Shown here: positions 43,496-51,801 of the stretch, piece by piece | Numbering within the stretch: the first letter of the stretch is position 1 | Layout of the letters: the number at the start of each line of letters is the position of its first letter | Assembly (NCBI GenBank): GCA_945861635.1 | Contig: CAMAWH010000015.1 | Span: 1 to 64,000 of the forward strand | DNA: 64,000 nt | DNA from: Klebsiella pneumoniae | GTDB lineage: Bacteria > Myxococcota_A > UBA796 > SXON01 | Direction: 5' to 3' | Notes under the pieces: generated by a model | Told to the model about the DNA's origin: nothing | The model's input: the letters and a program-made list of their open reading frames with translations, nothing else | Database searches by the model: none | Translations under genes and position numbers: made by a program

Positions 43496-44845
43496 TTAGT
43501 CCCGTGCAAGCTCGTAGTTCGTCACGTAGACGGCCGCCGCGTAGTAGCCGCCCTCCGCGACGGCGGAGGTGCTCGCTCCAGAAATGCGAACGAAATAATC
43601 CCCCGGATCAGCGGGTAGGTTGACGACGTGCGGGTCCTCGCCGTCGAACGCATCCTCGGCCAACACGCTTCCACTTGCGTCGAGCACCGCAACGGTTGCC
43701 GCGAGCATCGAGCCGTACGCCGAGGCCCACATGTCCACGGTAATGTAGGCGTCCGCTGTGGTGACGGTGATTTCGTAGACGTCGGCCAGGTCGTCGATCC
43801 CGAGCGTGCCCTGGGTCCCGCGCGACCACGCCTCTCCCGAATCGACATCGACCGCGTCCAGTGGAAGCGCCGTGGCCACGTCCACGTCGTCGTTCGGCTC
43901 CACTTCCCGACTCCTGGCGCCGAAACCCTCCTCTTGGACCTGTACGAAGGCGACACCCCACGTGTTCGCGTCCCCGGCCGCGCGGGCATCCTCCGCCCCC
44001 AAAACGTATCGTGTGCCGGCGGCGCCGACGAGCCATGCCGCATCTTCGGAAGTTGGGGCTGCCTTTTCGAGAATGGTCTCGCCATCCGTGTTGCGCAGCG
44101 TGTACACCGGCTCCGCCGTCGATCCATCGACGTGCGTTGCGCCAACGACAGAGAGCCAGGTGTCTGTATACGCAAGGTCAATCCTCTGATAATCGATATC
44201 TCCAGCCTCCCCGAGCACCCAGAGGAAAGGATAGATGTATCCGGAGGCAGGTTCGATGTCGGATCCAGTGCTCTGGGGACTATCGGGCTCCGCGCCGGCG
44301 GAGGCTTCCTTGACCGTGAGCAGATAGTCGCTGCCGAATCCACCGACCGGTGACTCGCCATAAAATGTAGAATAATCCTCGACTTTGACGTAATATGTTC
44401 CCGCCTCGGCGAGGTACGCGAAGCACACCGAATCGTCGACGGAAACGCTTCCGGCCGGGTGCTCGTCCTCCCACGCAACGCGGTGACCAGCCGAGTCAAA
44501 AATACTGACGACGCTGTTGAGGTCGTTGTCGTCTTCAAAGGTATTGACCTGGACACGCGCGAATTCCCCGCCCTCCGCCGTGATCGCGAACCAATCGGTG
44601 TCTCCGGCGGGATTGATCAGGCCGCCGATCTCGGTTTCCCAGAAGATTGCGGTGGCGGTGGCGGCGTCGTTGTCGCGATCTCCGGCGGTGCACGCCTCCT
44701 GTTCGCAGATGTAGCCGGCCTTGCAGCCGTCGTCGTTTTCGCAGGTGATGGACTCGGCAGCGTCGGAGCCGCCGTCCGTCTTTGCGGAGGGGGCAGGGGT
44801 ACAGGCGGGGAGGATCAGGAGGGGGAGGGGAAGAAGGAATTGCAT
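43496..44845 (-). CDS. Lipoprotein with two PPC-type beta domains
   Basis: 449 residues. ATG 44845 gives MQFLLPLPLLILPACTP, a clear lipoprotein signal; a start at 44905 would bury it. A Cys-rich segment (TCENDDGCKAGYICEQEAC) is followed by two domains resembling bacterial pre-peptidase C-terminal (PPC) modules. The first, about residues 65-185, has NPAGDTDWFAITAEGG and AEAGTYYVKVEDYS. The second is at the C-terminus, with EPNDDVDVATALPL, DDLADVYEITVTTADAYITV and ADPGDYFVRISGAS. PPC modules usually sit on secreted enzymes, but no enzyme domain is present. The stop is 12 bases upstream of the next minus-strand gene. Confidence 0.82.
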   Translation of the reverse strand: MQFLLPLPLLILPACTPAPSAKTDGGSDAAESITCENDDGCKAGYICEQEACTAGDRDNDAATATAIFWETEIGGLINPAGDTDWFAITAEGGEFARVQVNTFEDDNDLNSVVSIFDSAGHRVAWEDEHPAGSVSVDDSVCFAYLAEAGTYYVKVEDYSTFYGESPVGGFGSDYLLTVKEASAGAEPDSPQSTGSDIEPASGYIYPFLWVLGEAGDIDYQRIDLAYTDTWLSVVGATHVDGSTAEPVYTLRNTDGETILEKAAPTSEDAAWLVGAAGTRYVLGAEDARAAGDANTWGVAFVQVQEEGFGARSREVEPNDDVDVATALPLDAVDVDSGEAWSRGTQGTLGIDDLADVYEITVTTADAYITVDMWASAYGSMLAATVAVLDASGSVLAEDAFDGEDPHVVNLPADPGDYFVRISGASTSAVAEGGYYAAAVYVTNYELARD

Positions 44846-44986
44846 GGGCGCCAGCGTAGCATTCGATCGGGGGAATGGGGTGGAAGTCGCCAAGGCGGGG
44901 TGCACGCCACGTTCGTGGTGGACGACGACAATGGATGCGGTTGCGCCCCATTTGATGTAGGATTCGCCGCCCTCGGAAGGACAGCT

Positions 44987-45187
44987 GTGCGAGCGCTCAC
45001 TGGCATCAAACCGACCGCCGCGCCCCCCTCACGGTCGGCCTTTGCGGCCGACCTCCGTGGGCGGGCTACGCCGACTACCGGCCTTGTCGGCCGGTGCGCT
45101 CGCAGCGCTCGCGCCGTCGGCTCCGCGGGCGCGGCGGTCCTCCCGGTGGCTGGGGTGCAGCGGCCTCCGCATCGGAACTCCCGTTGA
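44987..45187 (+). CDS. Leader reading frame overlapping the trpS start (duplicated trpS 5' end)
   Basis: A GTG at 44987, preceded by GGAAGGA at about 7 bases, opens a frame that begins VRALTGIKPTAAP, the same residues as the start of TrpS. It then runs into a palindrome-rich insert and stops at TGA 45185-45187. The TGA overlaps the TTG start of trpS (TTGA). The frame is 66 codons. It looks like the original trpS initiation region, now cut off from the gene body, and could act as a translated leader coupled to trpS. Translation is not proven. Confidence 0.5.
   Translation: MRALTGIKPTAAPPSRSAFAADLRGRATPTTGLVGRCARSARAVGSAGAAVLPVAGVQRPPHRNSR
44991..45026 (+). repeat. 36-bp direct repeat, copy 1
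   Basis: Identical over 36 bases to 45188-45223, at the original trpS 5' end. The copies are 197 bases apart. Confidence 0.95.
45027..45187. repeat. Palindrome-rich insert between the direct repeats
   Basis: 161 bases. Two clean hairpins are visible: GGTCGGCC-TTTGC-GGCCGACC at 45033-45053 (8-bp stem) and ACCGGCC-TTGTC-GGCCGGT at 45077-45095 (7-bp stem). They are followed by further GC-rich self-complementary sequence. No transposase and no terminal IS-like repeats. It resembles a REP/RPE-type palindromic element, though no second copy was spotted in this window. Confidence 0.65.
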
Positions 45188-46173
45188 GAGCGCTCACTGG
45201 CATCAAACCGACCGCCGCGCCCCACATCGGCAACCTGCTGGGAATGATCGAACCCGCCCTACGATTACAGTCGGATCACGACGCCTACTACTTCATCGCC
45301 GACTACCACGCGCTTACGACGCTTCATGACCGGGAGCGGATGCGGACGTACTCGACCGAAGTCGCCGCCACCTGGCTCGCGCTCGGCCTCGATCCAGCAC
45401 GCACGGCGCTGTTTGTTCAGAGTGATGTCCCCGAAGTCACTGAGCTTTCCTGGTTCCTGTCCTGCGTCATCGGAATGGGGGTGCTCGAACGCGCGCACGC
45501 GTACAAGGCGGCGCAGGATCAGGGTGTTGACATCAATGCCGGCACCTTCACCTACCCGGTGCTCATGGCTGCGGACATTCTCGCCTACGACTCCAACCTC
45601 GTTCCCGTCGGTCGCGACCAGAAGCAGCACGTCGAGATGGCAAAGGACATGGCGGCGGCATTCAACGCCCGCTTTGGCGGACCGGTGCTGACGCTTCCGG
45701 AACCGCTGATCCGCGACGACGTCGCGACGATTCCCGGCCTCGATGGCAGGAAGATGTCGAAATCCTATTCCAACACCATCGAGGTGTTTGCCGACCCGAA
45801 GGCGCTTCGAAAAAAGGTGATGGCGATCGTGACCGACTCCCGCGGCCTCGACGACCCCAAGGACCCGGACACCGACAACGTGTTTGCGCTCTTTCGATTG
45901 TTCGCCACGCCCGAAAGGACAGCCGATCTGGCCCGTCGGTATCGCTTGCCCGGCCTCGGCTACGGCCACGCGAAGCAAGAATTGTTCGAGGTGATGGAAA
46001 ACAGACTTGCGCCAGCGCGCGAGAGGTATGCGGAACTCCTCGCCGATCCATCGCGCATCGACCGAGTGCTAGAAGATGGCGCCGATCGGGCTCGTCGAGT
46101 GGCCACGGCGACACTAGAGCGTGTGCGCGACGCGACGGGAATTCGCCGCGCGCCACGGGCGACCCGCCAATGA
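45184..46173 (+). CDS. trpS: Tryptophanyl-tRNA synthetase
   Basis: 329 residues. Class I synthetase: the HIGH-equivalent lies in GIKPTAAPHIGNLLGMI, the tryptophan pocket region in YFIADYHALTTL, and KMSKS in LDGRKMSKSYSNTIEVF. VPVGRDQKQHVEMAKDMA is typical of TrpRS. The TTG at 45184 is the only start that preserves the N-terminus at the second copy of the 36-bp repeat. It lacks a strong ribosome-binding site of its own and overlaps the leader frame's stop codon, so translation may depend on coupling. All motifs needed for activity are present. Confidence 0.94.
   Translation: MRALTGIKPTAAPHIGNLLGMIEPALRLQSDHDAYYFIADYHALTTLHDRERMRTYSTEVAATWLALGLDPARTALFVQSDVPEVTELSWFLSCVIGMGVLERAHAYKAAQDQGVDINAGTFTYPVLMAADILAYDSNLVPVGRDQKQHVEMAKDMAAAFNARFGGPVLTLPEPLIRDDVATIPGLDGRKMSKSYSNTIEVFADPKALRKKVMAIVTDSRGLDDPKDPDTDNVFALFRLFATPERTADLARRYRLPGLGYGHAKQELFEVMENRLAPARERYAELLADPSRIDRVLEDGADRARRVATATLERVRDATGIRRAPRATRQ
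45188..45223 (+). repeat. 36-bp direct repeat, copy 2
   Basis: Second copy of the 36-bp repeat, forming codons 2-14 of the intact trpS frame. Confidence 0.95.
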
Positions 46174-46254
46174 CCCCGCGCCCCTTGCACACTGAAAAAA
46201 GGGACTGCGCGGGATCATTACGTTCCCATGCGGACTGCAAGCCATTCGTTCAGT

Positions 46255-46300
46255 TCTTGACAACTTCTTGACAATCCGAGGAGAGGATTGGTTCTATTAA
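46255..46300 (+). promoter_or_regulatory. Tandem -35-like elements upstream of the sigma factor gene
   Basis: The 10-mer TTCTTGACAA occurs twice, at 46255-46264 and 46266-46275, each containing a perfect TTGACA. The region downstream is AT-rich, with TCTATTAA around 46293-46300 as a possible -10 (spacing 18-19 bases from the second copy). The gene starts at 46435, leaving a long leader. Confidence 0.55.
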
Positions 46301-46434
46301 GGACCGCTCGCAACCGCGAAACCTTCCCGATCTTCCCGCCCTCGTCCCGCTCGCCGGGGAATAACTCCTCCCTCCCGGCCATTACCGCCCCCAACCCGCG
46401 TCACCCCCCGACGCACTTCCCTCTCGGGTGTCCC
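46301..46434 (+). other. Probable 5' leader of the sigma factor gene
   Basis: The pyrimidine-rich run (many ccc and tcc) from about 46322 to 46434 has no gene and no clear ribosome-binding site before ATG 46435. An in-frame upstream ATG-less extension to 46288 looks non-coding by composition. Confidence 0.4.
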
Positions 46435-47481
46435 ATGTCGCTTCGCATCCGCTCTTCCGCTTCCGATGGTGCTCGCCGCCGGTCCGAACGGCTCACCGCT
46501 GAAGAAGAGAAGGCCATCGCACGTGAAATCCGCAAGGCCGAGCAGGTCGCGCGTGAAAGTGTTGCCGGCATTGACGCCGCTGAAAACATCCTGCGCCGCC
46601 GTCCGGATCGTGCCGAGCGCACCCGCGCGGGCGCGGTCGATCGCCTCGAAGAAGCCGTTCGCGCCGTCGCCAAGACCGCTCGGAAGGATGACACGCTCCG
46701 CCCGTACGCTCGCCGCGCGCAGGGTGCGTGGCAGCAGGCCGAGGAGCTGCGTTGGCGCCTTGCGATGAGTGGGCGGCGTATTGCCCATGGTGAAGCACGC
46801 AAGCTGGCCGGTCCATTCATGGACGAAGAGGATCTGGTGCAGGAGGGCTACATCGGCTTGCTGCGCGCGGCCAAGCGCTTCGATCCGGACCGTGGCATCC
46901 GGTTCTCCACCTACGCCCGTTGGTGGGTTCGCGCGCAGATGACGCGCGCGATTGACCACACCGGTCGCCCGGTCCGCCTGCCCGGGTGCGCGGTCGAGCA
47001 GACGCGCAACCTCCGAAAGGCCATGAAGCGCTTCGAGGCCGACGGCGTCGAGTACAACGTGGCCGATCTCGCCGAAGAGGTGGGCATCGACAAGGAGCGC
47101 GCCGAGTTGCTGCTTTCGCAGGGCAACACGATTTCGCTGGAGCAGCCCGTCGATGACGGCCCGCGTCCTCGCCCGCTTGAGCGGTTTTTGTCCGACGAGG
47201 ACGCCGTCCAGCCCGACGAGGAGAGCATCCAGGTGCAGGAACTCACGCGCATGCACAAGGCCTTCCACGGCGTGCTGTCGGAGCGTCAGCGCTTCGTCCT
47301 CACCCGCCGCTACGGTCTTGAAGACGGAGAATTCCGCACCCTGTCGGAAGTCGGCAAAGAAATGGGCCTTTCACGTGAGCGCGTGCGTCAGATCGAGCGT
47401 GAAGCGCTGATCCGCCTTCGCGAGCAGAGCGGCATCCGTGACCTGCGCGGTCTGGTTCTCGGAGAGCCGGGAGAAGCGTAG
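46435..47481 (+). CDS. RNA polymerase sigma-70 family factor (group 2 type)
   Basis: 348 residues. Region 1.2/2: DEEDLVQEGYIGLLRAAKRFD, then GIRFSTYARWWVRAQMTRAI, the -10 recognition helix. Region 3: GVEYNVADLAEEVGIDKERAE. Region 4 helix-turn-helix: LSEVGKEMGLSRERVRQIEREAL. A long Arg/Glu-rich helical N-terminal segment (about 1-110) replaces the RpoD region 1.1 and non-conserved domain. That and the length suggest an alternative, RpoS/SigB-like stress or developmental sigma factor rather than housekeeping RpoD. Start at ATG 46435 (MSLRIRSSAS). It is probably transcribed from the tandem-element region upstream. Confidence 0.92.
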   Translation: MSLRIRSSASDGARRRSERLTAEEEKAIAREIRKAEQVARESVAGIDAAENILRRRPDRAERTRAGAVDRLEEAVRAVAKTARKDDTLRPYARRAQGAWQQAEELRWRLAMSGRRIAHGEARKLAGPFMDEEDLVQEGYIGLLRAAKRFDPDRGIRFSTYARWWVRAQMTRAIDHTGRPVRLPGCAVEQTRNLRKAMKRFEADGVEYNVADLAEEVGIDKERAELLLSQGNTISLEQPVDDGPRPRPLERFLSDEDAVQPDEESIQVQELTRMHKAFHGVLSERQRFVLTRRYGLEDGEFRTLSEVGKEMGLSRERVRQIEREALIRLREQSGIRDLRGLVLGEPGEA

Positions 47482-47502
47482 GTTCGTCGCGGGAAGCATC
47501 CC

Positions 47503-48423
47503 GTGCGTGACAATCCCGTCCAGTTCGCCGTAGTCCGTGAGGATCCGGCGGTGGAGCTGGCGTTGTTGGCGCGCTATTCGGCGCCGCGGGTGCTGCTCGT
47601 GGGGAGCGGCGGCTGCACGGCGCTGACGATTGCGTCAGCGCTTCCGGATGCGGACATCCTGCTCGTCGACATGAATCGTGCTCAGCTGGCGCTCGTCCGT
47701 CGGAAAGTGGAGGCGCTCGCAGCGGGCGTCACGGAGGGGGACTGGGCGTTGGACGAAGACGATGCTGCGGCCCTGGACGGCTGTGGGAACTTCGAATCGC
47801 TCTTCCGTGTGTTTCGGACCATCCTCCACGAGTTTGTGGCGAGTGACGCCGAAATTCTCGAGGTCGTGCGCGGAACGCGCGGTGTGACCGCGCTGACGGA
47901 GGCGTCGTACTGGCCGGTTGCGTTCGAAATGTGCTTCGCGGATGCGCCACTGGTCGCCATGTTCGGACCGGCCGCGGTGCAACACGCGCCGAAGGGGGCG
48001 TATCCAGCCTATTTTCAACGGGCGATCGGGGAAGGATTGTCGGCCGCCGACCGCGCCACCAACCGTTTTCTGCACCAGTTCCTGCTCGGACGCACGTTGC
48101 CGGAGGCGCGCCCACCGTTCCTGACCTCGCCGCCCGCTGCCCCGTGCTTCGACTACCGGCAGAGTCGCGTTGAGGAGGTACCTGGCCTTGATCGGTTCGA
48201 TCTCGTCAGCCTGTCCAACGTGATGGACTGGATGCCCGATGACGCGGCCGAGGCGCTTTGCCGTCACGCCGCCGCGCACATGCGCGTCGGAGCAACGGTG
48301 GTCTGGCGGCAGCTCTACAATCCGAAGGATTATCGTCCATTTTTCTCGGAATTTTCGTGGGAACGGACAGTGCCGGACCGATCTTTGTTCTATTCTTCGG
48401 TGCATGCCGGCAGGAAGCGCTGA
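47503..48423 (+). CDS. BtaA-like (DUF3419) aminocarboxypropyl transferase homologue
   Basis: 306 residues from a GTG. RVLLVGSGGCTALTIASALP followed by ADILLVDMNRAQLALVRRKVEAL is the SAM-binding region characteristic of DUF3419/BtaA proteins, and RFDLVSLSNVMDWMPDD is the later Rossmann strand. BtaA moves the 3-amino-3-carboxypropyl group of SAM to diacylglycerol in betaine-lipid synthesis; other members are uncharacterised. No BtaB methyltransferase is next door, so the acceptor may differ. The stop overlaps the possible ATG start of the following gene. Confidence 0.8.
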   Translation: MRDNPVQFAVVREDPAVELALLARYSAPRVLLVGSGGCTALTIASALPDADILLVDMNRAQLALVRRKVEALAAGVTEGDWALDEDDAAALDGCGNFESLFRVFRTILHEFVASDAEILEVVRGTRGVTALTEASYWPVAFEMCFADAPLVAMFGPAAVQHAPKGAYPAYFQRAIGEGLSAADRATNRFLHQFLLGRTLPEARPPFLTSPPAAPCFDYRQSRVEEVPGLDRFDLVSLSNVMDWMPDDAAEALCRHAAAHMRVGATVVWRQLYNPKDYRPFFSEFSWERTVPDRSLFYSSVHAGRKR

Positions 48424-49117
48424 GGTGGGGGCCGAATTGCACGAGACGATCGAAGGCGTTCTCGCGGACATGCGCTGGCGAGAGAATCCATATTTCACTG
48501 CGTTGGAGGCTGGTAGCTTCGACCGCAAGGATTTTGTCGAGACGCAGATTCAATTCTATCAAGCTGTGGTGTTTTTCAGTCGGCCGATGGCGGCGTTGTG
48601 CGGCAAGATTCCTTCCTCGGAGCAGCGCATCGCCATCCTCCGGAACGTGTGGGAAGAGCACGGCGAGGGAGATGCGCGGATGGCGCACGGGGCAACGTTT
48701 CGGCTGCTTTTGCGACGCCTTGCCGACATAGAACCAATCGATATCGACCGCCGAACGCTTTGGCCGGAGGTTCGGGTATTCAACACCACGCTGGCCGGGG
48801 TCTGCGTGCTGGACGACTATGTCGTTGCGTGTGCGGCGATGGGGATGATCGAGCGGAGTTTCGCCGAAATCAGCGGCTGGATCGGCCGGGGAATCGTGGC
48901 GAATGGTTGGCTCACCCGCCAGGACCTGGTTCACTACGATTTTCATGAGCGCGTGGACATCCGCCACGCCGACGACTTTTTTGCGGTGATCGAGCCGGAG
49001 TGGCCAGCGGCGCGGTACGACATTGAGCAGGGCCTCCGCTTGGGTGCATCCGTTTTCTCGGGGTTGTACCGGGGGCTGTGGGACGGTCGGGCGCGCCGCC
49101 TCGTGCGGGGCGAGTGA
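48404..49117 (+). CDS. Haem-oxygenase-like fold, iron-containing redox enzyme
   Basis: 237 residues from ATG 48404; GTG 48425 is an alternative with a better ribosome-binding site. The all-helical fold of the TenA/PqqC/CADD group is suggested by AQIQFYQAV-type helices, RNVWEEHGEGDARMAH (Glu and His ligands) and HYDFHERVDIRHADDFF, an HxxxDxxH motif. These residues fit a diiron site as in haem-oxygenase-like diiron oxidases, which oxidise or cleave amino-acid-derived or lipid substrates in natural-product pathways. It sits between the BtaA-like and GNAT-like genes. Substrate unknown. Confidence 0.78.
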   Translation: MPAGSAEVGAELHETIEGVLADMRWRENPYFTALEAGSFDRKDFVETQIQFYQAVVFFSRPMAALCGKIPSSEQRIAILRNVWEEHGEGDARMAHGATFRLLLRRLADIEPIDIDRRTLWPEVRVFNTTLAGVCVLDDYVVACAAMGMIERSFAEISGWIGRGIVANGWLTRQDLVHYDFHERVDIRHADDFFAVIEPEWPAARYDIEQGLRLGASVFSGLYRGLWDGRARRLVRGE

Positions 49118-49915
49118 GTGCGCATTCTTGTCATGGACGCGACCAACCGACAGCGATGGGTACCTGGAATCGTGGCGTTGGAGGCTGGTGCGTCGTATCC
49201 GCTGGGGTCCGACCGGTTCACCATCGACCATGGCGCTGATTACTTCGCGTTTTTCGAGCGGATGGGCGAGCTACGGTACTATCTCGCGGTAGAAGGAGAG
49301 GAAGTTCTTGCGGTTGGCTGCGGCATTTTGCGCCGCGAGCCCCGCGTCTGGTACCTGTGCGACGTGAAGGTGCGGGCCGACGCGCGTGGCCGGCACATAC
49401 CCCTGTGGATGATGGATCACGGATTTCTCCCGAACTACCTGCGGTGTCAGCGCGGGTATGCCGTGACGATGGACCCACCGACGGGAGAAAACCGCGTGGT
49501 GCGCCTGGCTATGCGCTTCCGGTGGCTGTCGGTGGGGGTCGGGCCGAAATTGCGCATCTGGTCACTGACGGCAGCGGACGCCGCGCGGGTGTCTCCGGTG
49601 CTGGAACGACACCGGGGCGTCGTAAGGTGGAACTCGTTGGTAGGCGTGAAGGACCTTGTTCTGGCCTCGACCGGGAGGCCGATGGCGTTGTTGCATGCGG
49701 AGTTTGGGCCGGAGAGAGGCCCGGAGAGAGGGCCGGACCGAGGGCCGAAGCGTCTGCCGGTCGATGGTGCGGTTCACATGTTTTGTGCGCCGGACGGGGA
49801 CGCGCTGACGAGCGAGCTCGCGGCCGCGGGGGTGTTGCCCTCGGCGTCCGCGTCGATCATTCACCATCGGATGGGCGCGCAGGATTGGCGGTTTGTGAGG
49901 ACGGATGAGATTTGA
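49118..49915 (+). CDS. GNAT-like acyltransferase homologue
   Basis: 265 residues from a GTG directly after the preceding stop. RYYLAVEGEEVLAVGCGILRREPR followed by VWYLCDVKVRADARGRHIP fits the beta2-beta4 core and the acyl-CoA-binding loop region of GNAT proteins, though the R/Q-x-x-G-x-G/A loop is imperfect (RADARGRHIP). A repeat GPERGPERGPDRGPKR lies near residue 190-205. The end of the protein (SIIHHRMGAQDWRFV) is well ordered. It is the last gene of the three-gene set and converges with the hydroxylase gene, 14 bases away. Confidence 0.65.
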   Translation: MRILVMDATNRQRWVPGIVALEAGASYPLGSDRFTIDHGADYFAFFERMGELRYYLAVEGEEVLAVGCGILRREPRVWYLCDVKVRADARGRHIPLWMMDHGFLPNYLRCQRGYAVTMDPPTGENRVVRLAMRFRWLSVGVGPKLRIWSLTAADAARVSPVLERHRGVVRWNSLVGVKDLVLASTGRPMALLHAEFGPERGPERGPDRGPKRLPVDGAVHMFCAPDGDALTSELAAAGVLPSASASIIHHRMGAQDWRFVRTDEI

Positions 49916-49929
49916 GAGGCCACGCCCGC

Positions 49930-50787
49930 TCAACTCCCCAAACGCCGCACCCACCGACTCACATCCACCATCAACCTGGTAAAACTCGGCGCAACGAACA
50001 ATGTGTCCTGGTACCGCGTCGGGTCGAATGGCGTCTGGGCCATCGCCTCCAGATCCCAGTCCAACAACCGTGCGTGCGTCGCGTAGTCTGCAAGTTCCCC
50101 GCAGGAAGAAAGCAATCCCGCCCCGAACGCCCGCGTGCCGCTCCCCTCGGCGACGACGCCGAATTCCATCGTGTACCAGTACACCCGGTCGAGCGCGCGC
50201 ATCTCCGGTTCACCGGCAACCTCCGCGGCACGACCAAGCAGGCGATTCAGCTCTGCAATTCCAGGGTGGACGAGTGTCGCGGCGTGACCGACCAACTCAT
50301 GGACGACATCGGGCTCGGGTGTGTAGAAAGGCCGAGAATCATGGCGTATGTACTGGGTAGACAGAAAAACGCGCCGGCCCAGGTGCCGCATGAACGTCCG
50401 GGGCGTCACCAACCCCGCCACCGGCTCCATCCGAAAGCCCGCGACCGCCTCAAGCACAGGATTCAACACCGACAGTTGAGGAATTCGACGTCGATCCAAC
50501 GGCAAAACCGCCTGCAGCTCAAGGATCTCGCGGCAGACATGCGCCTCGTGCAGGCCGCCCAGCTTCGCCCACACGGACGCCCACACGCCGTGCTCCGCTT
50601 CGGTGTACGGCGCGTCGGGAATCTCCCCGCCACTGGCATAGTCGAGAGCGATTCGCGCAATGGCGTTACGCCGCCGCCGATAGGTATCGTCCCGGAAGCC
50701 GGGGTGGTCGGGGTCGAGCGGAACGAGATCCGCCGCGCCGCCGGCGTGCGGGGTCAGGATGTCACCGTCGGGCGCACCGACATCCAC
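49930..50787 (-). CDS. phhA: Aromatic amino acid hydroxylase (phenylalanine 4-monooxygenase-like)
   Basis: 285 residues from a GTG at 50787 chosen to limit overlap with luxC-like (34 bases); the exact start is uncertain. The catalytic domain has the iron ligands in DVVHELVGHAATLVHP (two His) and YWYTMEFGVV (Glu), with QYIRHDSRPFYTPEPD before them and SCGELADYA after. Bacterial enzymes of this size convert phenylalanine to tyrosine with a pterin cofactor. Its place as last gene of the LuxE/LuxC/aminotransferase operon suggests it may supply or modify an aromatic building block. Confidence 0.9.
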   Translation of the reverse strand: MDVGAPDGDILTPHAGGAADLVPLDPDHPGFRDDTYRRRRNAIARIALDYASGGEIPDAPYTEAEHGVWASVWAKLGGLHEAHVCREILELQAVLPLDRRRIPQLSVLNPVLEAVAGFRMEPVAGLVTPRTFMRHLGRRVFLSTQYIRHDSRPFYTPEPDVVHELVGHAATLVHPGIAELNRLLGRAAEVAGEPEMRALDRVYWYTMEFGVVAEGSGTRAFGAGLLSSCGELADYATHARLLDWDLEAMAQTPFDPTRYQDTLFVAPSFTRLMVDVSRWVRRLGS

Positions 50788-51761
50788 AGCGCAGCCAGAA
50801 CGTCCACACCGTCGTGAAGCCGGTCGGCAGGCGGGCGCTGCATCTCCCCCGGATAGCACAGCCGCGGTGGCGGCAGCGCGGGGTGGACAAGTCCGACGGA
50901 AACGGGGTCAAACCCGGGAAGATCCGTGGCGATGGTGCCGAGGTGCACGCGATACTGCCCGATTGCGGCAGCGACCTCTGCGACGTCATTGAACGGGTGG
51001 ACGGTGATCAGGCGCGGAAGGGCGATGGGCCAGAACTGCACCGGTGGAAGGCGTAAAACGCACCAATTCGAGGCCGAGCGCCGTTCTCCCACCGCCCGGG
51101 CGAGCGTCACCCGTGCGCGGAGGTTGGCCGCCTCCTCCGGAGTCACGGGGCCGCGCGGCAAGGATCCCTCCAGTTCGCCAAGTAGCGTCGCAAGAAGGTC
51201 AATGTCGGAGGTGCGCGCAAACACCGCAGCAGGCGACATGCAGCCGCGTCCATCGTAGAGGACGTGGTCCATCACCGTCGCCTTGCCGGGAGCGCTGACG
51301 ATGCTGATGCCGAACTTGGGACCGAACGGGAGGTAGCGGACCCCAGGGGGGATACGTTGGCCGATGGCGTTGAGCGTTTCCGCGCGACCAAAGCCGAGGA
51401 TTCCATCCGCCTCGCGCATCGCCAGACCCTCGGCCGCCAAATCGCCGCCCTCCCAGGTGCGTACTTCGACGCCCGGAATGGCCGTCGCGATGGCGTGCGC
51501 GATGGACTCTTGCCCCGTCGCCGGCTTCAGGAGCACGCGAACGCCCCGATGCGCCAGTTGGACGCACCATTCCACGGGCGCAGTGAACACGTTTCCGCTC
51601 GCGATGATCAGCACGGCGCGCGGTGGGGTTCCGGGGATGGACCGCGCCAACGCGTCGGGACCGATGCACGAGAGCGCCGCAAGCCACGCCGCCCGCGAGC
51701 CCGCCGACGACAGCCCGGTGGGCCAGTCGGCGGGGTCCAGCGCGCGGAGCCGTTCGAGCAT
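50754..51761 (-). CDS. LuxC-like acyl-CoA / acyl-protein reductase
   Basis: 335 residues. The NADPH-binding ALDH-like fold is seen in AVLIIASGNVFTAPVEWCVQLA and VLLKPATGQESIAHAIATAI; the catalytic Cys is Cys174 in GRGCMSPAAVF. The family (LuxC, PF05893) reduces thioester-bound acyl groups to aldehydes. It is 40 bases downstream of the LuxE-like gene and overlaps phhA. It is shorter than Vibrio LuxC (about 480), lacking part of the N-terminal region. The substrate chain is unknown. Confidence 0.85.
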   Translation of the reverse strand: MLERLRALDPADWPTGLSSAGSRAAWLAALSCIGPDALARSIPGTPPRAVLIIASGNVFTAPVEWCVQLAHRGVRVLLKPATGQESIAHAIATAIPGVEVRTWEGGDLAAEGLAMREADGILGFGRAETLNAIGQRIPPGVRYLPFGPKFGISIVSAPGKATVMDHVLYDGRGCMSPAAVFARTSDIDLLATLLGELEGSLPRGPVTPEEAANLRARVTLARAVGERRSASNWCVLRLPPVQFWPIALPRLITVHPFNDVAEVAAAIGQYRVHLGTIATDLPGFDPVSVGLVHPALPPPRLCYPGEMQRPPADRLHDGVDVLAALWMSVRPTVTS

Positions 51762-51801
51762 GGCGGGCGTTTAACGCAGCGAGCCACGGCCGACGACGGA
51801 C

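Noticed and set aside
45027..45187. Insertion sequence or transposon
   Set aside because: No transposase and no terminal inverted repeats; too short. Treated as a palindromic element.
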